DNA of 64,000 nucleotides from Mesorhizobium norvegicum (GTDB taxonomy: Bacteria > Pseudomonadota > Alphaproteobacteria > Rhizobiales > Rhizobiaceae), in NCBI RefSeq assembly GCF_004919685.1, contig NZ_SMYZ01000086.1:1-64000 (forward strand), read 5' to 3'. A model generated the notes under the pieces. The model made no database searches and was not told the DNA's origin. It saw nothing but the letters and a program-made list of their open reading frames with translations. Of the stretch, positions 44,715 through 53,421 are shown in pieces (position 1 is the stretch's first letter; the number at the start of each line of letters is the position of its first letter). The position numbers and the translations under genes were made by a program.

Positions 44715-46376
44715 ATGAAGAAACTGCTTCTGGCGGCGTCAGCCGCGGCATTGCTGGCCGGCACATGGCTGGCTCCGGCACAGGCCGAATATCTCAAAGA
44801 ACACCGCGGCGGCACCATTCGCCTGCTGGCCCGCTCGGCAGCAGGAACGCTCGATCCGCACATCAATTACACGGACCAGGGCTGGCAGATGTACCAGCCG
44901 ATCTATGATGGCCTGGTGGCCTTCCGCAAGGCCGAGGGCATGGACGGCTTCACCATCGTTCCCGATCTGGCCGAGGCCCTGCCGCAGGTCAGCAATGACG
45001 GCAAGACCTTCACCTTCAAGCTGCGCAAGGGCATCAAGTTCTCCAGCGGCCAGGATCTTGGCGTGAAGGACGTTGTCGCTTCCTTCCAGCGCATCTTCAA
45101 GGTTTCCGGGCCGACCTCCGGCACTTTCTATGCCGGCATTGTCGGCGCCGACAAATGCCTGGCCGACACCAAGAGCTGTACTCTGGAAGGCGGCGTTGTC
45201 GGTGACGAGGTGGCCGGCACCATCACCATCAACATCACCAAGCCGGATGCCGAACTGCTCTACAAGCTTGCCTTGCCCCATGCCGTGGTCCTGCCGGCGG
45301 ATACGCCCGCGGAAGACATGGGCTCCAAGCCCATTCCCAGCACCGGTGCGTACATGATTTCCGCCTTCGACCCCAACAAGGGCATGACGGTTTCCCGCAA
45401 CCCCAATTTCAAGCAGTGGAACGAGGACGCGCAACCGGACGGCTATCCGGATGTCGTTCAATATGATTTCGGCCTGTCCGAGGAAGCAGCCGTCACGGCG
45501 ATTCAGAACGGCGAAGCAGACTGGATGTTCGACGCGCTGCCGAGCGACCGCCTGGGCGAACTTGGCAGCAAGTCCATGGACCAGCTGCACATCTCGCCGC
45601 TTTCGGCATGGTGGTATGCGCCGCTGAACAACCGTCTTGCTCCCTTCGACAACGAAAAGGCCCGCCAGGCCGTTGCCTATGCGATCGACCGTAACACGCT
45701 GGTCAAGCTGTTCGGCGGCAAGGTGCTGGCTTCGCCGGTCTGCCAGGTCCTGCCTCCGGACTTCCCCGGCCATGAAGACAATTGCCCCTTCACCAAGGAC
45801 CCCGGTGCCAAATGGTCGGCGCCCGATCTCGACAAGGCAAAGCAGCTCGTCGAGGACTCCGGCACCAAGGGCCAGAAGGTGACCATCATCGTCGAGGACA
45901 CCGCCATTTCGCGGTCCATCGGCGTCTATCTGCAGAGCGTGCTGACCAGCATCGGTTATGTCGCCGACGTCAAGCCGATCTCGTCCAACATCCAGTTCAC
46001 CTACATCCAGAACACCAACAACAAAGTGCAGATGTCGGTTACCCAATGGTACAAGGACTATCCTGCGGCTTCGGACTTCCTGAACATCCTGTTCAGTTGC
46101 GCCTCCTTCCGTGAAGGTTCGGATGCTTCGATCAACATCGCCGGCTTCTGCGACAAGGAGATCGACGCCAAGATGCAAAAGGCGTTGGACCTCGGCGTCA
46201 CCGACCAGAAAGCCGCCGACAAATTGTGGGCCGAAGTCGACAGGCAAGTTACGGACAAGGCACCGGCCGTCGGTCTCTTCACACCGAAGCGGCTTGACTT
46301 CGTCAGCAAACGGCTTGGCAATTTCAAGTTCAACCGGCAGTTCAACTGGATGATCACCCAGTCCTGGGTGCAGTAA
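44715..46376 (+). CDS. Peptide ABC transporter substrate-binding protein (SBP_bac_5)
   Basis: This periplasmic binding protein of 553 residues has a signal peptide (MKKLLLAASAAALLAGTWLAPAQA, split as residues 1-24) and the family 5 (DppA/OppA) fold. The RGGTIRLLARSAAGTLDPHINYT start and the LAEALPQVSNDGKTFTFKLRKGIKFS block are typical. It supplies the permeases encoded just downstream. The ligand is probably a di- or oligopeptide or an amino-acid amide, inferred from the two peptidases in the operon. Confidence 0.92.
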   Translation: MKKLLLAASAAALLAGTWLAPAQAEYLKEHRGGTIRLLARSAAGTLDPHINYTDQGWQMYQPIYDGLVAFRKAEGMDGFTIVPDLAEALPQVSNDGKTFTFKLRKGIKFSSGQDLGVKDVVASFQRIFKVSGPTSGTFYAGIVGADKCLADTKSCTLEGGVVGDEVAGTITINITKPDAELLYKLALPHAVVLPADTPAEDMGSKPIPSTGAYMISAFDPNKGMTVSRNPNFKQWNEDAQPDGYPDVVQYDFGLSEEAAVTAIQNGEADWMFDALPSDRLGELGSKSMDQLHISPLSAWWYAPLNNRLAPFDNEKARQAVAYAIDRNTLVKLFGGKVLASPVCQVLPPDFPGHEDNCPFTKDPGAKWSAPDLDKAKQLVEDSGTKGQKVTIIVEDTAISRSIGVYLQSVLTSIGYVADVKPISSNIQFTYIQNTNNKVQMSVTQWYKDYPAASDFLNILFSCASFREGSDASINIAGFCDKEIDAKMQKALDLGVTDQKAADKLWAEVDRQVTDKAPAVGLFTPKRLDFVSKRLGNFKFNRQFNWMITQSWVQ

Positions 46377-46398
46377 CGAACTGCGGAGGGGCACGCCC

Positions 46399-47415
46399 GT
46401 GTCGAACATAGCTGTCGCCGCGCCGCGCAAGACGCGAGGGCCCTGGGCCGTCGCGTTTGCGAAGCTGGCAAGGGACAGGGCTGCCATGGCATCCCTGGCC
46501 GTGTTCCTCCTCATCGTCCTTGCCTGTCTCAGTGCGCCTCTCTATGCGAAGTGGGCAGGCGTGGACCCATTCGCCTCGACGCTCGACGCCGTCATCCAGA
46601 TCGACGGCGCCGACGTTCCGGTGATGGAACAGTCAACGGAAGGGCTCGGGCTTGGCTACACACCGCTCGGCCCGACCTGGCGGCTCGGCAATTACTTCCT
46701 CGGCGCCGACAGCCAGGGGCGCGATGTCATGGCCAGGATGCTCTATGGCGGGCTCAGCTCACTGTTGATCTCCGGAGCAGCCACCATCTTCACCCTGATC
46801 CTGGGCACGGCGGCGGGATTGATCGCCGGCTATTTCGGCGGCATCACCGACACGGTGCTGTCGCGCTTGCTGGATGTGCTGTGGGCGTTTCCGATCTACC
46901 TGCTGGCGATTTCACTTTCCATCGTCACCATCGCGCATGGCATCACGATCGGGTCGATCCAGATCGAGTCCGGCAGTCTGTGGCTGCCGGTCATCATCAT
47001 CGGCATCGTCTACGTGCCTTATGTGGCGCGCCCGATACGCGGGCAGGTCCTGTCGCTGCGCCATAGCGAATTCGTGCTGGCCGCGATCAATCTGGGCGTG
47101 CCGGGATGGCGCATCCTGTGGCGCGATATCCTGCCCAACGTCACCACCACGCTCATCGTCTTCGTGCCGCTGATGATGGCGCTGAACATGCTTACGGAAT
47201 CAGCACTCTCCTTCCTTTCGATCGGTGTGCAGCCGCCCGCCGCGAGCTGGGGCACCATCATCCAGGACGGACAGGCGCTGCTTTACACCAGGCCACTGGT
47301 GGCGCTGGTGCCGGGCCTGGCGATCGCGGTTTCCGTCATGGCGCTCAATGTCTTCGGCGACGGGCTGCGCGACGCGCTCGACCCGCGCTCCAAGGTTCGG
47401 TTGGGGCGCGACTGA
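46399..47415 (+). CDS. Peptide ABC transporter permease, DppC-like
   Basis: This 338-residue inner-membrane protein has an N-terminal helix and the BPD_transp_1 domain, with the conserved GTAAGLIAGYFGGITD and the EAA-type loop region AAINLGVPGWRILWRDILPN. The start is GTG at 46399, preceded by GGAGGGG. It has an inserted segment of about 50 residues after the first helix (FASTLDAVIQIDGADVPVMEQ region). Unusually, the C-type permease gene precedes the B-type gene. Confidence 0.9.
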   Translation: MSNIAVAAPRKTRGPWAVAFAKLARDRAAMASLAVFLLIVLACLSAPLYAKWAGVDPFASTLDAVIQIDGADVPVMEQSTEGLGLGYTPLGPTWRLGNYFLGADSQGRDVMARMLYGGLSSLLISGAATIFTLILGTAAGLIAGYFGGITDTVLSRLLDVLWAFPIYLLAISLSIVTIAHGITIGSIQIESGSLWLPVIIIGIVYVPYVARPIRGQVLSLRHSEFVLAAINLGVPGWRILWRDILPNVTTTLIVFVPLMMALNMLTESALSFLSIGVQPPAASWGTIIQDGQALLYTRPLVALVPGLAIAVSVMALNVFGDGLRDALDPRSKVRLGRD

Positions 47416-48386
47416 TGATCTACGCAATCCTGCGCCGTTTCGGTCAGATGCTGTTCGTGATGTTCGGCATCTCGGTCATCGTCTTCCTGATTTTCTTCGC
47501 AACGCCGGGCGCCGACCCGGCGGCGCGCATCGCCGGCCGCAATGCATCGCCCGAAGTGCTGGAAGCGGTGCGCCACAGCTTCGGCTTCGATCGCCCGCTC
47601 TACGTGCAATATGTGAAGATGATGGAGAAGATCTTCGTCACGGGCGATCTCACCTCCTTCGTCAATCGGGGCTGGAAGGTGGTGCCGGCGGTGCTGGATT
47701 CGATCCCGGTCACGCTTTCGCTGGTGTTCGGGGCGGCGATCCTGTGGGTCGTCGTCTCCATCGTCATCGGCATCGTCGCCGCCGCCACGCGCGACAGCTG
47801 GCTGGACAAGCTTCTGATGGCGCTGGGGCTTCTCGGCATTTCCATGCCGGTCTACTGGCTGGGCGAGGTGATGAACCTGATCACCCAGAGCCGCTACCAC
47901 GACAGCTGGGCGTTCTCCTGGGTGCCACCGCTCGGCTACAAGAATTTCTCCGACGATCCGAAAGGCTGGTTCCTGACCCTCGTCATTCCGTGGATCACGC
48001 TGGCCATCCTCTACATCGGCATTTACGGGCGCGTGCTGCGCGCGGCGATCATCGAAACCCTGCAGGAAGACTATATCCGTACGGCCCGGGCCAAGGGCCT
48101 GTCGGAGACCCGCATCCTGCTGCGCCATGCCTTGCGCACGTCGCTCATTGCGTTCGTCACCCTGTTCGGCCTGGACTTCGGCGCGTTGGTGGGAGGCTCC
48201 GCTTTGCTGACGGAGGTGGTGTTCGGGCTGCACGGCATCGGCAAGCTCACCTATGACGCGCTGCAGAATCTCGATCTGCCGATGATCATGGCAACGGTGA
48301 TGTACGCGTCCATGTTCGTGGTCATCGCCAATGCGGTCATTGATTTCGTCTACATCCTTCTCGATCCGCGCCTGAGGACATCATGA
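47415..48386 (+). CDS. Peptide ABC transporter permease, DppB-like
   Basis: This 323-residue partner permease begins MIYAILRRFGQMLFVMFGIS, the DppB-type N-terminus, and carries the EAA loop DYIRTARAKGLSETRILLRHALR. Six membrane helices are apparent. It overlaps the preceding gene by one base (TGATG) and the next by four (ATGA). Confidence 0.9.
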   Translation: MIYAILRRFGQMLFVMFGISVIVFLIFFATPGADPAARIAGRNASPEVLEAVRHSFGFDRPLYVQYVKMMEKIFVTGDLTSFVNRGWKVVPAVLDSIPVTLSLVFGAAILWVVVSIVIGIVAAATRDSWLDKLLMALGLLGISMPVYWLGEVMNLITQSRYHDSWAFSWVPPLGYKNFSDDPKGWFLTLVIPWITLAILYIGIYGRVLRAAIIETLQEDYIRTARAKGLSETRILLRHALRTSLIAFVTLFGLDFGALVGGSALLTEVVFGLHGIGKLTYDALQNLDLPMIMATVMYASMFVVIANAVIDFVYILLDPRLRTS

Positions 48387-49342
48387 TACTGTCGGTGCGC
48401 GACCTCAGAGTGTCTTTCCGCACCAATGACGGCCTGGTGCGGGCCATCGATGGCGTTTCCTTTGACCTCGAAGAGAGCGAGATCCTCGGTGTCGTCGGCG
48501 AATCCGGTTCCGGCAAGACGGTGTCGCTGCTGGCCGTCATGGGCCTCATCACCGATCCCAACGCCGACATAGAAGGCTCGATCCGCTACAAGGGCCGCGA
48601 ACTCGTGGGACTGCCCGCGCGCGAACTCAGGCGGCTGCGCGGCAACGAGATCGCGATGATCTTCCAGGATCCGATGACCGCGCTGACGCCGGTCTACACG
48701 GTCGGCTGGCAAATCGCCGAACAGATCCGCGCGCATCGCAACATCAGCAAGTCCAAGGCGATGGATCGCGTGGAGGAACTGCTGGCCGAGGTGAATTTTC
48801 CGAACCCACACGAGGCGATGTCGCGCTACCCGCACCAGCTTTCGGGCGGCATGCGTCAACGGGCGGTGATCGCCATGGCTTTGTCCTGCAATCCGGCACT
48901 GCTGGTGGCCGACGAACCGACCACGGCGCTCGACGTCACGGTGCAGGCCGGCATTCTCGACCTGGTGCGCAAGCTGCGCGCGACGCACAAGTCGGCTGTG
49001 GTCTTCATCACGCATGACATGGGCGTGGTCTCCGAACTCGCCGACCGCGTCATGGTCATGTATGCGGGCCGTGTGGTGGAGCGCGGCAGTCGCGCGGAGC
49101 TGTTTTCCGACCCCCGACACCCCTATACACGGGCGCTGCTCGGTTCGATCCCGCCACTGACCGGCGAGAAACCACGGCGCCTGCCGGCCATTCCTGGTTC
49201 GCCGCCGTCGTTGCTGCGATTGCCGCAAGGCTGTGCTTTCGGCCCGCGATGCCCGGTTCACTACGAGCCCTGCGCGACCGGCAAGCCCGACCTTGGGGGC
49301 GGCACCCACGCCGCCGCATGCTTCAGGGTGGCACAGGCATGA
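48383..49342 (+). CDS. Peptide ABC transporter ATP-binding protein, DppD-like
   Basis: This 319-residue ATPase has Walker A GESGSGKT, the Q-loop region MIFQDPMTALTP, the signature LSGGMRQR and Walker B LLVADEPTTALD. The C-terminal oligopeptide/dipeptide extension with clustered Cys residues (CAFGPRCPVHYEPC) is typical of DppD/OppD and often carries an iron-sulfur cluster. It overlaps its neighbours by four bases on both sides. Confidence 0.93.
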   Translation: MILSVRDLRVSFRTNDGLVRAIDGVSFDLEESEILGVVGESGSGKTVSLLAVMGLITDPNADIEGSIRYKGRELVGLPARELRRLRGNEIAMIFQDPMTALTPVYTVGWQIAEQIRAHRNISKSKAMDRVEELLAEVNFPNPHEAMSRYPHQLSGGMRQRAVIAMALSCNPALLVADEPTTALDVTVQAGILDLVRKLRATHKSAVVFITHDMGVVSELADRVMVMYAGRVVERGSRAELFSDPRHPYTRALLGSIPPLTGEKPRRLPAIPGSPPSLLRLPQGCAFGPRCPVHYEPCATGKPDLGGGTHAAACFRVAQA

Positions 49343-50337
49343 GCGGACCGATGACCGACAAAGACCGCCCGATCCTCGAGACGCGTTCGCTGGGAAAGCG
49401 TTTTTCGATCGGCACCCGTTTTTCCGCCGAAGGCAAGCGAACCGTGCATGCGGTCGACAATGTTTCCCTGACCGTGTGGCGTGGCGAGACGGTCGGGCTG
49501 GTTGGCGAATCCGGATGCGGCAAGTCCACGCTGGCGCGCTGCCTGGTGAGGCTCCACGACATATCGGACGGCGAGCTTCTGTTCGAAGGTGAAGACATCA
49601 CCTCGAAGTCTCTGTCCGAACTCCGGCCGCTCCGGCGCCGCCTGCAAATGGTTTTCCAGGACCCGTCGGCGTCGCTCAATCCGCGTCGGCGCGTCGGCGA
49701 CCTGGTGGCCGAGCCGCTGCGTATCCATAGCAAGCTTTCGTCGAACGAGATCAAGAAACGCGTCGCGGAACTGTTCGACCTCGTTGGATTGCTGCCGGAT
49801 CATGTCATGCGGTATCCGCATGAATTTTCCGGCGGACAGCGCCAGCGTGTCGGCATAGCGCGGGCCATTGCATTGAACCCCGACCTCGTCGTGTTGGACG
49901 AACCCGTCTCCGCGCTCGACGTGTCGGTGCAGGCGCAAATCGTCAACCTGCTTGCCGATCTGCAGGAGAAGCTGAACCTCACCTACATCTTCATCGCCCA
50001 CGACCTGTCCGTCGTGCGTCAAGTGTCGACCCGCATAGCGGTCATGTATCTCGGCTCGATCGTCGAGGAAGGGCCGGCGGAGGAGGTGTTTGCCACACCA
50101 GCCCATCCTTACAGCCAGGCGCTGATCTCGGCGGTTCCCGTCGTCGAGACGACGCCCAGCGGGACGCGCAAGCGCATTATCCTCACCGGCGACGTGCCGA
50201 GCCCGCTCAAGCCGCCATCCGGGTGCCGTTTCCACCCCCGATGCCCGATCGCAGCGGAGCGCTGCCGCTCGGAGCGGCCGCAGCTGAGGGAATACCGACC
50301 CGGTCGCAAAGTCGCGTGCCACTTCCCGACGGTATAG
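49339..50337 (+). CDS. Peptide ABC transporter ATP-binding protein, DppF-like
   Basis: This 332-residue second ATPase has Walker A GESGCGKST, the signature FSGGQRQRVGIARAIALNP and Walker B VVLDEPVSALDVSVQ. The C-terminal Cys motif CRFHPRCPIAAERC matches DppF/OppF. An in-frame extension to 49249 overlaps the preceding gene; ATG at 49339, in an ATGA overlap, is the likely start. It is the last gene of the operon. Confidence 0.93.
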   Translation: MSGPMTDKDRPILETRSLGKRFSIGTRFSAEGKRTVHAVDNVSLTVWRGETVGLVGESGCGKSTLARCLVRLHDISDGELLFEGEDITSKSLSELRPLRRRLQMVFQDPSASLNPRRRVGDLVAEPLRIHSKLSSNEIKKRVAELFDLVGLLPDHVMRYPHEFSGGQRQRVGIARAIALNPDLVVLDEPVSALDVSVQAQIVNLLADLQEKLNLTYIFIAHDLSVVRQVSTRIAVMYLGSIVEEGPAEEVFATPAHPYSQALISAVPVVETTPSGTRKRIILTGDVPSPLKPPSGCRFHPRCPIAAERCRSERPQLREYRPGRKVACHFPTV

Positions 50338-50362
50338 CCGACATTCATGATCGCATTCGGCT
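50336..50362 (+). terminator. Possible terminator of the peptide-transport operon
   Basis: AGCCGA and TCGGCT form a short hairpin overlapping the operon's last stop codon. It is followed by the A/T-rich sequence ATTTTTAAAAATTCTATTTT. The stem is short and the loop long, so the strength is uncertain. Confidence 0.4.
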
Positions 50363-50462
50363 GGCAGATTTTTAAAAATTCTATTTTCTGCGTGGAACCA
50401 ACAGGCGGATAGCCCGTTTCATTGGGTTCGATCGAGCGCATCGCGGTCGACCGGGAGGAACG

Positions 50463-50765
50463 ATGGACTATTTGCATTTCTTTTCGCCCGTGCGGATTTC
50501 GCGTGGGCAGGGACATCCTGCTGAAGAAGTCGATAGTGTTGCCGAGGCCATGGTGTTCTTGCGGAAATGGCCGACGGGACGGCGCGGTCCGGTCTATCAG
50601 TGCGCGCTGAATTGCTGCTCGGCCGCCTTGTCGGGCCAGATGTCGGCCGAGGAAGCAAGGAAAGCGTTCACAGGCTTTGCCCGCATCACGCGCCTGCTCG
50701 ATGACGACATGGCGTTGCCGGTGGCTGGCGAAAGCATGGCGAGCGTGCACGCGCTGCGGCGGTAG
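50463..50765 (+). CDS. DUF982 family protein
   Basis: This 100-residue protein has the DUF982 pattern: a central WPTGRRGPVYQCALNCCSAALSG block followed by AEEARKAFTGFAR. DUF982 proteins are short, abundant in rhizobia and of unknown function. GGGAGGA lies close before the ATG. It is 125 bp beyond the peptide-transport operon and has no obvious partner. Confidence 0.75.
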   Translation: MDYLHFFSPVRISRGQGHPAEEVDSVAEAMVFLRKWPTGRRGPVYQCALNCCSAALSGQMSAEEARKAFTGFARITRLLDDDMALPVAGESMASVHALRR

Positions 50766-50851
50766 GCGCCTGTTGTCTTGACGCTCTTGCGAGGTCTCGC
50801 GCCATGGCGGCGCGGGTTTTGTTTTGCGATGCGCTTCGGAGCTAACCACTC

Positions 50852-50940
50852 TAACTCTTTGTTTTGACGCAATTCCCAAGGGAAAGCGCTATGCGCTTTT
50901 CCCAGGAAGGCCGTTTCACACCTTTCCTGGAATTGCTCTA
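50852..50940. repeat. Rhizobial-type intergenic repeat with hairpin
   Basis: The segment begins near TAACTCTTTGTTTTGACGC and ends with GGAATTGCTCT. It has outer complementary ends CAATTCC / GGAATTG and an inner GGGAAAGCGC-TAT-GCGCTTTTCCC hairpin with one bulge. I recognise this pattern as a frequent intergenic repeat of rhizobia. It lies between the convergent DUF982 gene and SnoaL-like pseudogene. Confidence 0.55.
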
Positions 50941-51298
50941 GGTGACGGAATAACGGTCGATCGCCCAAAGCCAACTGCCATCGGCTTGCCGCCGGGCAAC
51001 CTCGCTGGTCACGTCGCCGTCGGGAAGTCGGGTCGATGTGAGCGCAAGGTCGCCGCAAACGAGCGCCGGCCGTTGCTCTCCCACGGCGAACTTCCGTCCT
51101 GACGCGGCGATTTCGGCATAGTAACCGCGAATGGCCTCCCGGCCGTGCAGCAAGCGTCCGTCACCACAGTCGATAACCGCATCCGGTTTCGAACAGGGCG
51201 GTCATGCCGTCGACATCGCCCGCATGCTGCCGCGAAATCAGCAGGGGCTCCAGTTGCTGGGGATCGTAGACAGGTTTTCTCTCTGCTGGGTCGCCCAT
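50938..51298 (-). pseudogene. SnoaL-like (NTF2-fold) gene broken by a single-base frameshift
   Basis: From the ATG at 51298, preceded by GGAGG, the frame reads MGDPAERKPVYDPQQLEPLL and continues to ALFETG, then meets a stop. Shifting by one base near 51180 continues the same fold: AVIDCGDGRLLHGREAIRGY, and on to a stop at 50938. The joined product would be about 119 residues, the length of a small SnoaL-like protein. The total length of 361 nt is one base over a multiple of three. Sequencing error cannot be excluded. Confidence 0.65.
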
Positions 51299-52149
51299 GT
51301 TGACCTCCGCTGCGCTTCCAACGAAATCCTATCGCAAACCCTTTCACCCGTCCGTGACAGGTCGAGGAATTTTCTGGATCAGCGTTGCCACCCACCGGCG
51401 GCCTCAAAAGCCCGGCGGTTGAAAGAAGCGGCAAATAGGCTAAATAGGCGCCGCAATGGCCCGATTTGGCCGACCTCGATTGGACGACATGCTGGAAGCA
51501 AAGCTTGCCATAGCACCTATGATGGATTGGGCGGACAAGTAAGTAAAATCAAATAGTTATGGGAGACCGTGTGCAAAAACTGCACACGAAAGTTCTGCTT
51601 CTATTCCATTTCCGATCCTGCGATAGACCCGCCGATCAGTCTTTTGCCTGGCCGTGTGCCGCTACCAGTCGCCAGTTCGACCACGAGGATCGCCGCCGTA
51701 TCCACCCCCAGCCGTCTGTTGCCAGGTTGGTGTTCTGCGGCCAATCGCGCGTCTCCGACGGGGTTGAGCCAATAAAGCGCTGTTGCGTCTCCGCTGCGAG
51801 CATCCAGTTCCCTGGGGTTCTTGGAAGCTTTTCGGACTTTCTGCCTTGCGCCTCCGTCCGAATCGCATGTGCTTGTGAAGGAGATTGGGGGCACCAGGAC
51901 ATACTTTTGGGCACGCTTGATTATCGCACTCGCTCTGGACCTGAATGCCCTCGGCTACCCAGACGTCGCGATCGATCGCCTGCCGGGGGTTCGAGTCGGA
52001 AGAGCGCTACCGCCTTTCCCCCCACTCACTGAATTGCCAGTTCCGGCTTCGCTGCTACGGCTGAGCGATTTGAGCCCATCTAAGTACGAATCTGGTGGGG
52101 CATAGCAAGACGACGAGCCTCTCGCCTTTATAGCCGTTCTGCTCCCTCT
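51299..52149. other. About 850 bp without a recognisable gene
   Basis: Only short overlapping frames are present on both strands (up to about 157 codons). None has a clear ribosome binding site or a product I recognise. Base composition is slightly less GC-rich at 51500-51620. It may be decayed DNA marking the border of the accessory cluster that follows. Confidence 0.4.
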
Positions 52150-53223
52150 CTAGACGCCCACCTCGTCGGCGGTGGATTCCATGCCAGGTGGGCGGCTTCG
52201 AGACATCCTGACGATCTCGGGGCGGACCGTGATCTGTGTATCGCGAAATGCCTGGCGGAACGCGCGTGGTGATTGACCGAACTGGGCGGTGAAAGCCCGG
52301 GTGAAAACCGAGGGGTAGGAAAAGCCGCAAGCATAGGCGACATCCTTGATTTCACGCTCTTCGTAGAAAAGCAGGTTGCGCGCCGCCTGCAGGCGCGAGC
52401 GCAGATAGAGCTGGTTCGGGGTCTGGTTGAATTGCCGAAGACAGCAGCGCTCCAGTGTCCGCACCGAAATACCGAGGTGGCGCGCAAGGCTCTTCGGCGA
52501 CAGCGGGAAATCGAGATTGTCTTCCATCAACGCCACGATCCTGTGGGACAAGGAAGGTCGTGCTTCGCCAATCGCATCATCGTCCGTTCGCTGCGGATGA
52601 ATACCTTCGCGCGGCGTATGAATGAGCGCATTGGCGACTTCCTTGGCGAGGCTCGCCCCGCGCAGCCTTCCGATCAGATCGAGCATCATGTCGAGCGTTG
52701 CCACTCCGCCCGCGCAGAAGGCAAGTTGACGATCGATGAAATAGATCTGGTTCTTTGTCTCGGCCGCCGGAAAATGCTCAAGGTATGATGACACCGCCTC
52801 CCAGTGCACCACCGCCTCGCGATCGCCCGTGAGGCCAGCTGCCGCAATGGCAAAGGCGCCCGTGTCGACGCCTATGATCATCGATCCATGCCGGTACGCA
52901 TTGCGCAGGGCTCCGCGCACGTTGGCCGATATGTTTTGCGTCGGCAGATTGCCTTCCAGGACAACCAGAAAGTCGCAGCGCGGAAAGTTGGCCAGATCGT
53001 GGTTCGCGGCAACCCACATGCCGTTGCTGGCGCGTACCGAGTCGCCCGAATCCGAAATCATGATCCATTCGAAAAGATGCTGACCGCTGTTCTGATTGGC
53101 TATGCGCAGCGTCTCGGTCGCCATGATCAGGGCATTCATGGGAAATTCGGGTTGCAGCAGGAAGGCGAACCGCGGCCGGCGGTTGGAGGCGGCTGCGATG
53201 ACGAGATTCGTATCTGCGACCAT
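52150..53223 (-). CDS. GlxA-type AraC-family transcriptional regulator
   Basis: This 357-residue regulator has an N-terminal DJ-1/PfpI-like domain (about 17-190) and a C-terminal AraC double helix-turn-helix (about 235-330), with RHLGISVRTLERCCLRQF and YACGFSYPSVFTRAFTAQFG. The nucleophile-elbow position of the PfpI domain reads GVDTGAF, with Asp where enzymes have Cys. The domain is therefore a sensor, as in GbdR/CdhR-type regulators. It is divergent from the sugar-type ABC operon and is its likely activator. Confidence 0.9.
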   Translation of the reverse strand: MVADTNLVIAAASNRRPRFAFLLQPEFPMNALIMATETLRIANQNSGQHLFEWIMISDSGDSVRASNGMWVAANHDLANFPRCDFLVVLEGNLPTQNISANVRGALRNAYRHGSMIIGVDTGAFAIAAAGLTGDREAVVHWEAVSSYLEHFPAAETKNQIYFIDRQLAFCAGGVATLDMMLDLIGRLRGASLAKEVANALIHTPREGIHPQRTDDDAIGEARPSLSHRIVALMEDNLDFPLSPKSLARHLGISVRTLERCCLRQFNQTPNQLYLRSRLQAARNLLFYEEREIKDVAYACGFSYPSVFTRAFTAQFGQSPRAFRQAFRDTQITVRPEIVRMSRSRPPGMESTADEVGV

Positions 53224-53421
53224 GACAAGCGTCCGAGAAAATTGCCGATGACGTTCCAGATATATTGTGTGACGCTGTGGATCAACTCTTGGGCGGCCGA
53301 TTGGCCAACACTGTCACTACGCCGAGAGCACGTTCTGGGACGATCTCGACGAGGGAACATAGAAAAATAAGCTCTAACAGAGCGTGGTGAGCGCCTAGCG
53401 CATGCCGCGTGGGAGATTGTC
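53224..53421. promoter_or_regulatory. Divergent control region of the sialidase-like/ABC cluster
   Basis: This 198-bp gap between the AraC-type regulator and the binding-protein gene must hold both promoters and the regulator site. Small dyads are visible (GGCCGATTGGCC and GCTCTAACAGAGC at 53371-53383). None is strong enough to name as the operator. Confidence 0.4.

Noticed and set aside
44739..46514. Minus-strand open frame of 591 codons over the peptide-binding protein gene
   Set aside because: It is antisense to an unambiguous binding protein with signal peptide and operon context.
51559..52032. Plus-strand open frame of 157 codons
   Set aside because: It has no ribosome binding site and no similarity I recognise, and competing frames on the other strand are equally long; it is treated as non-coding.
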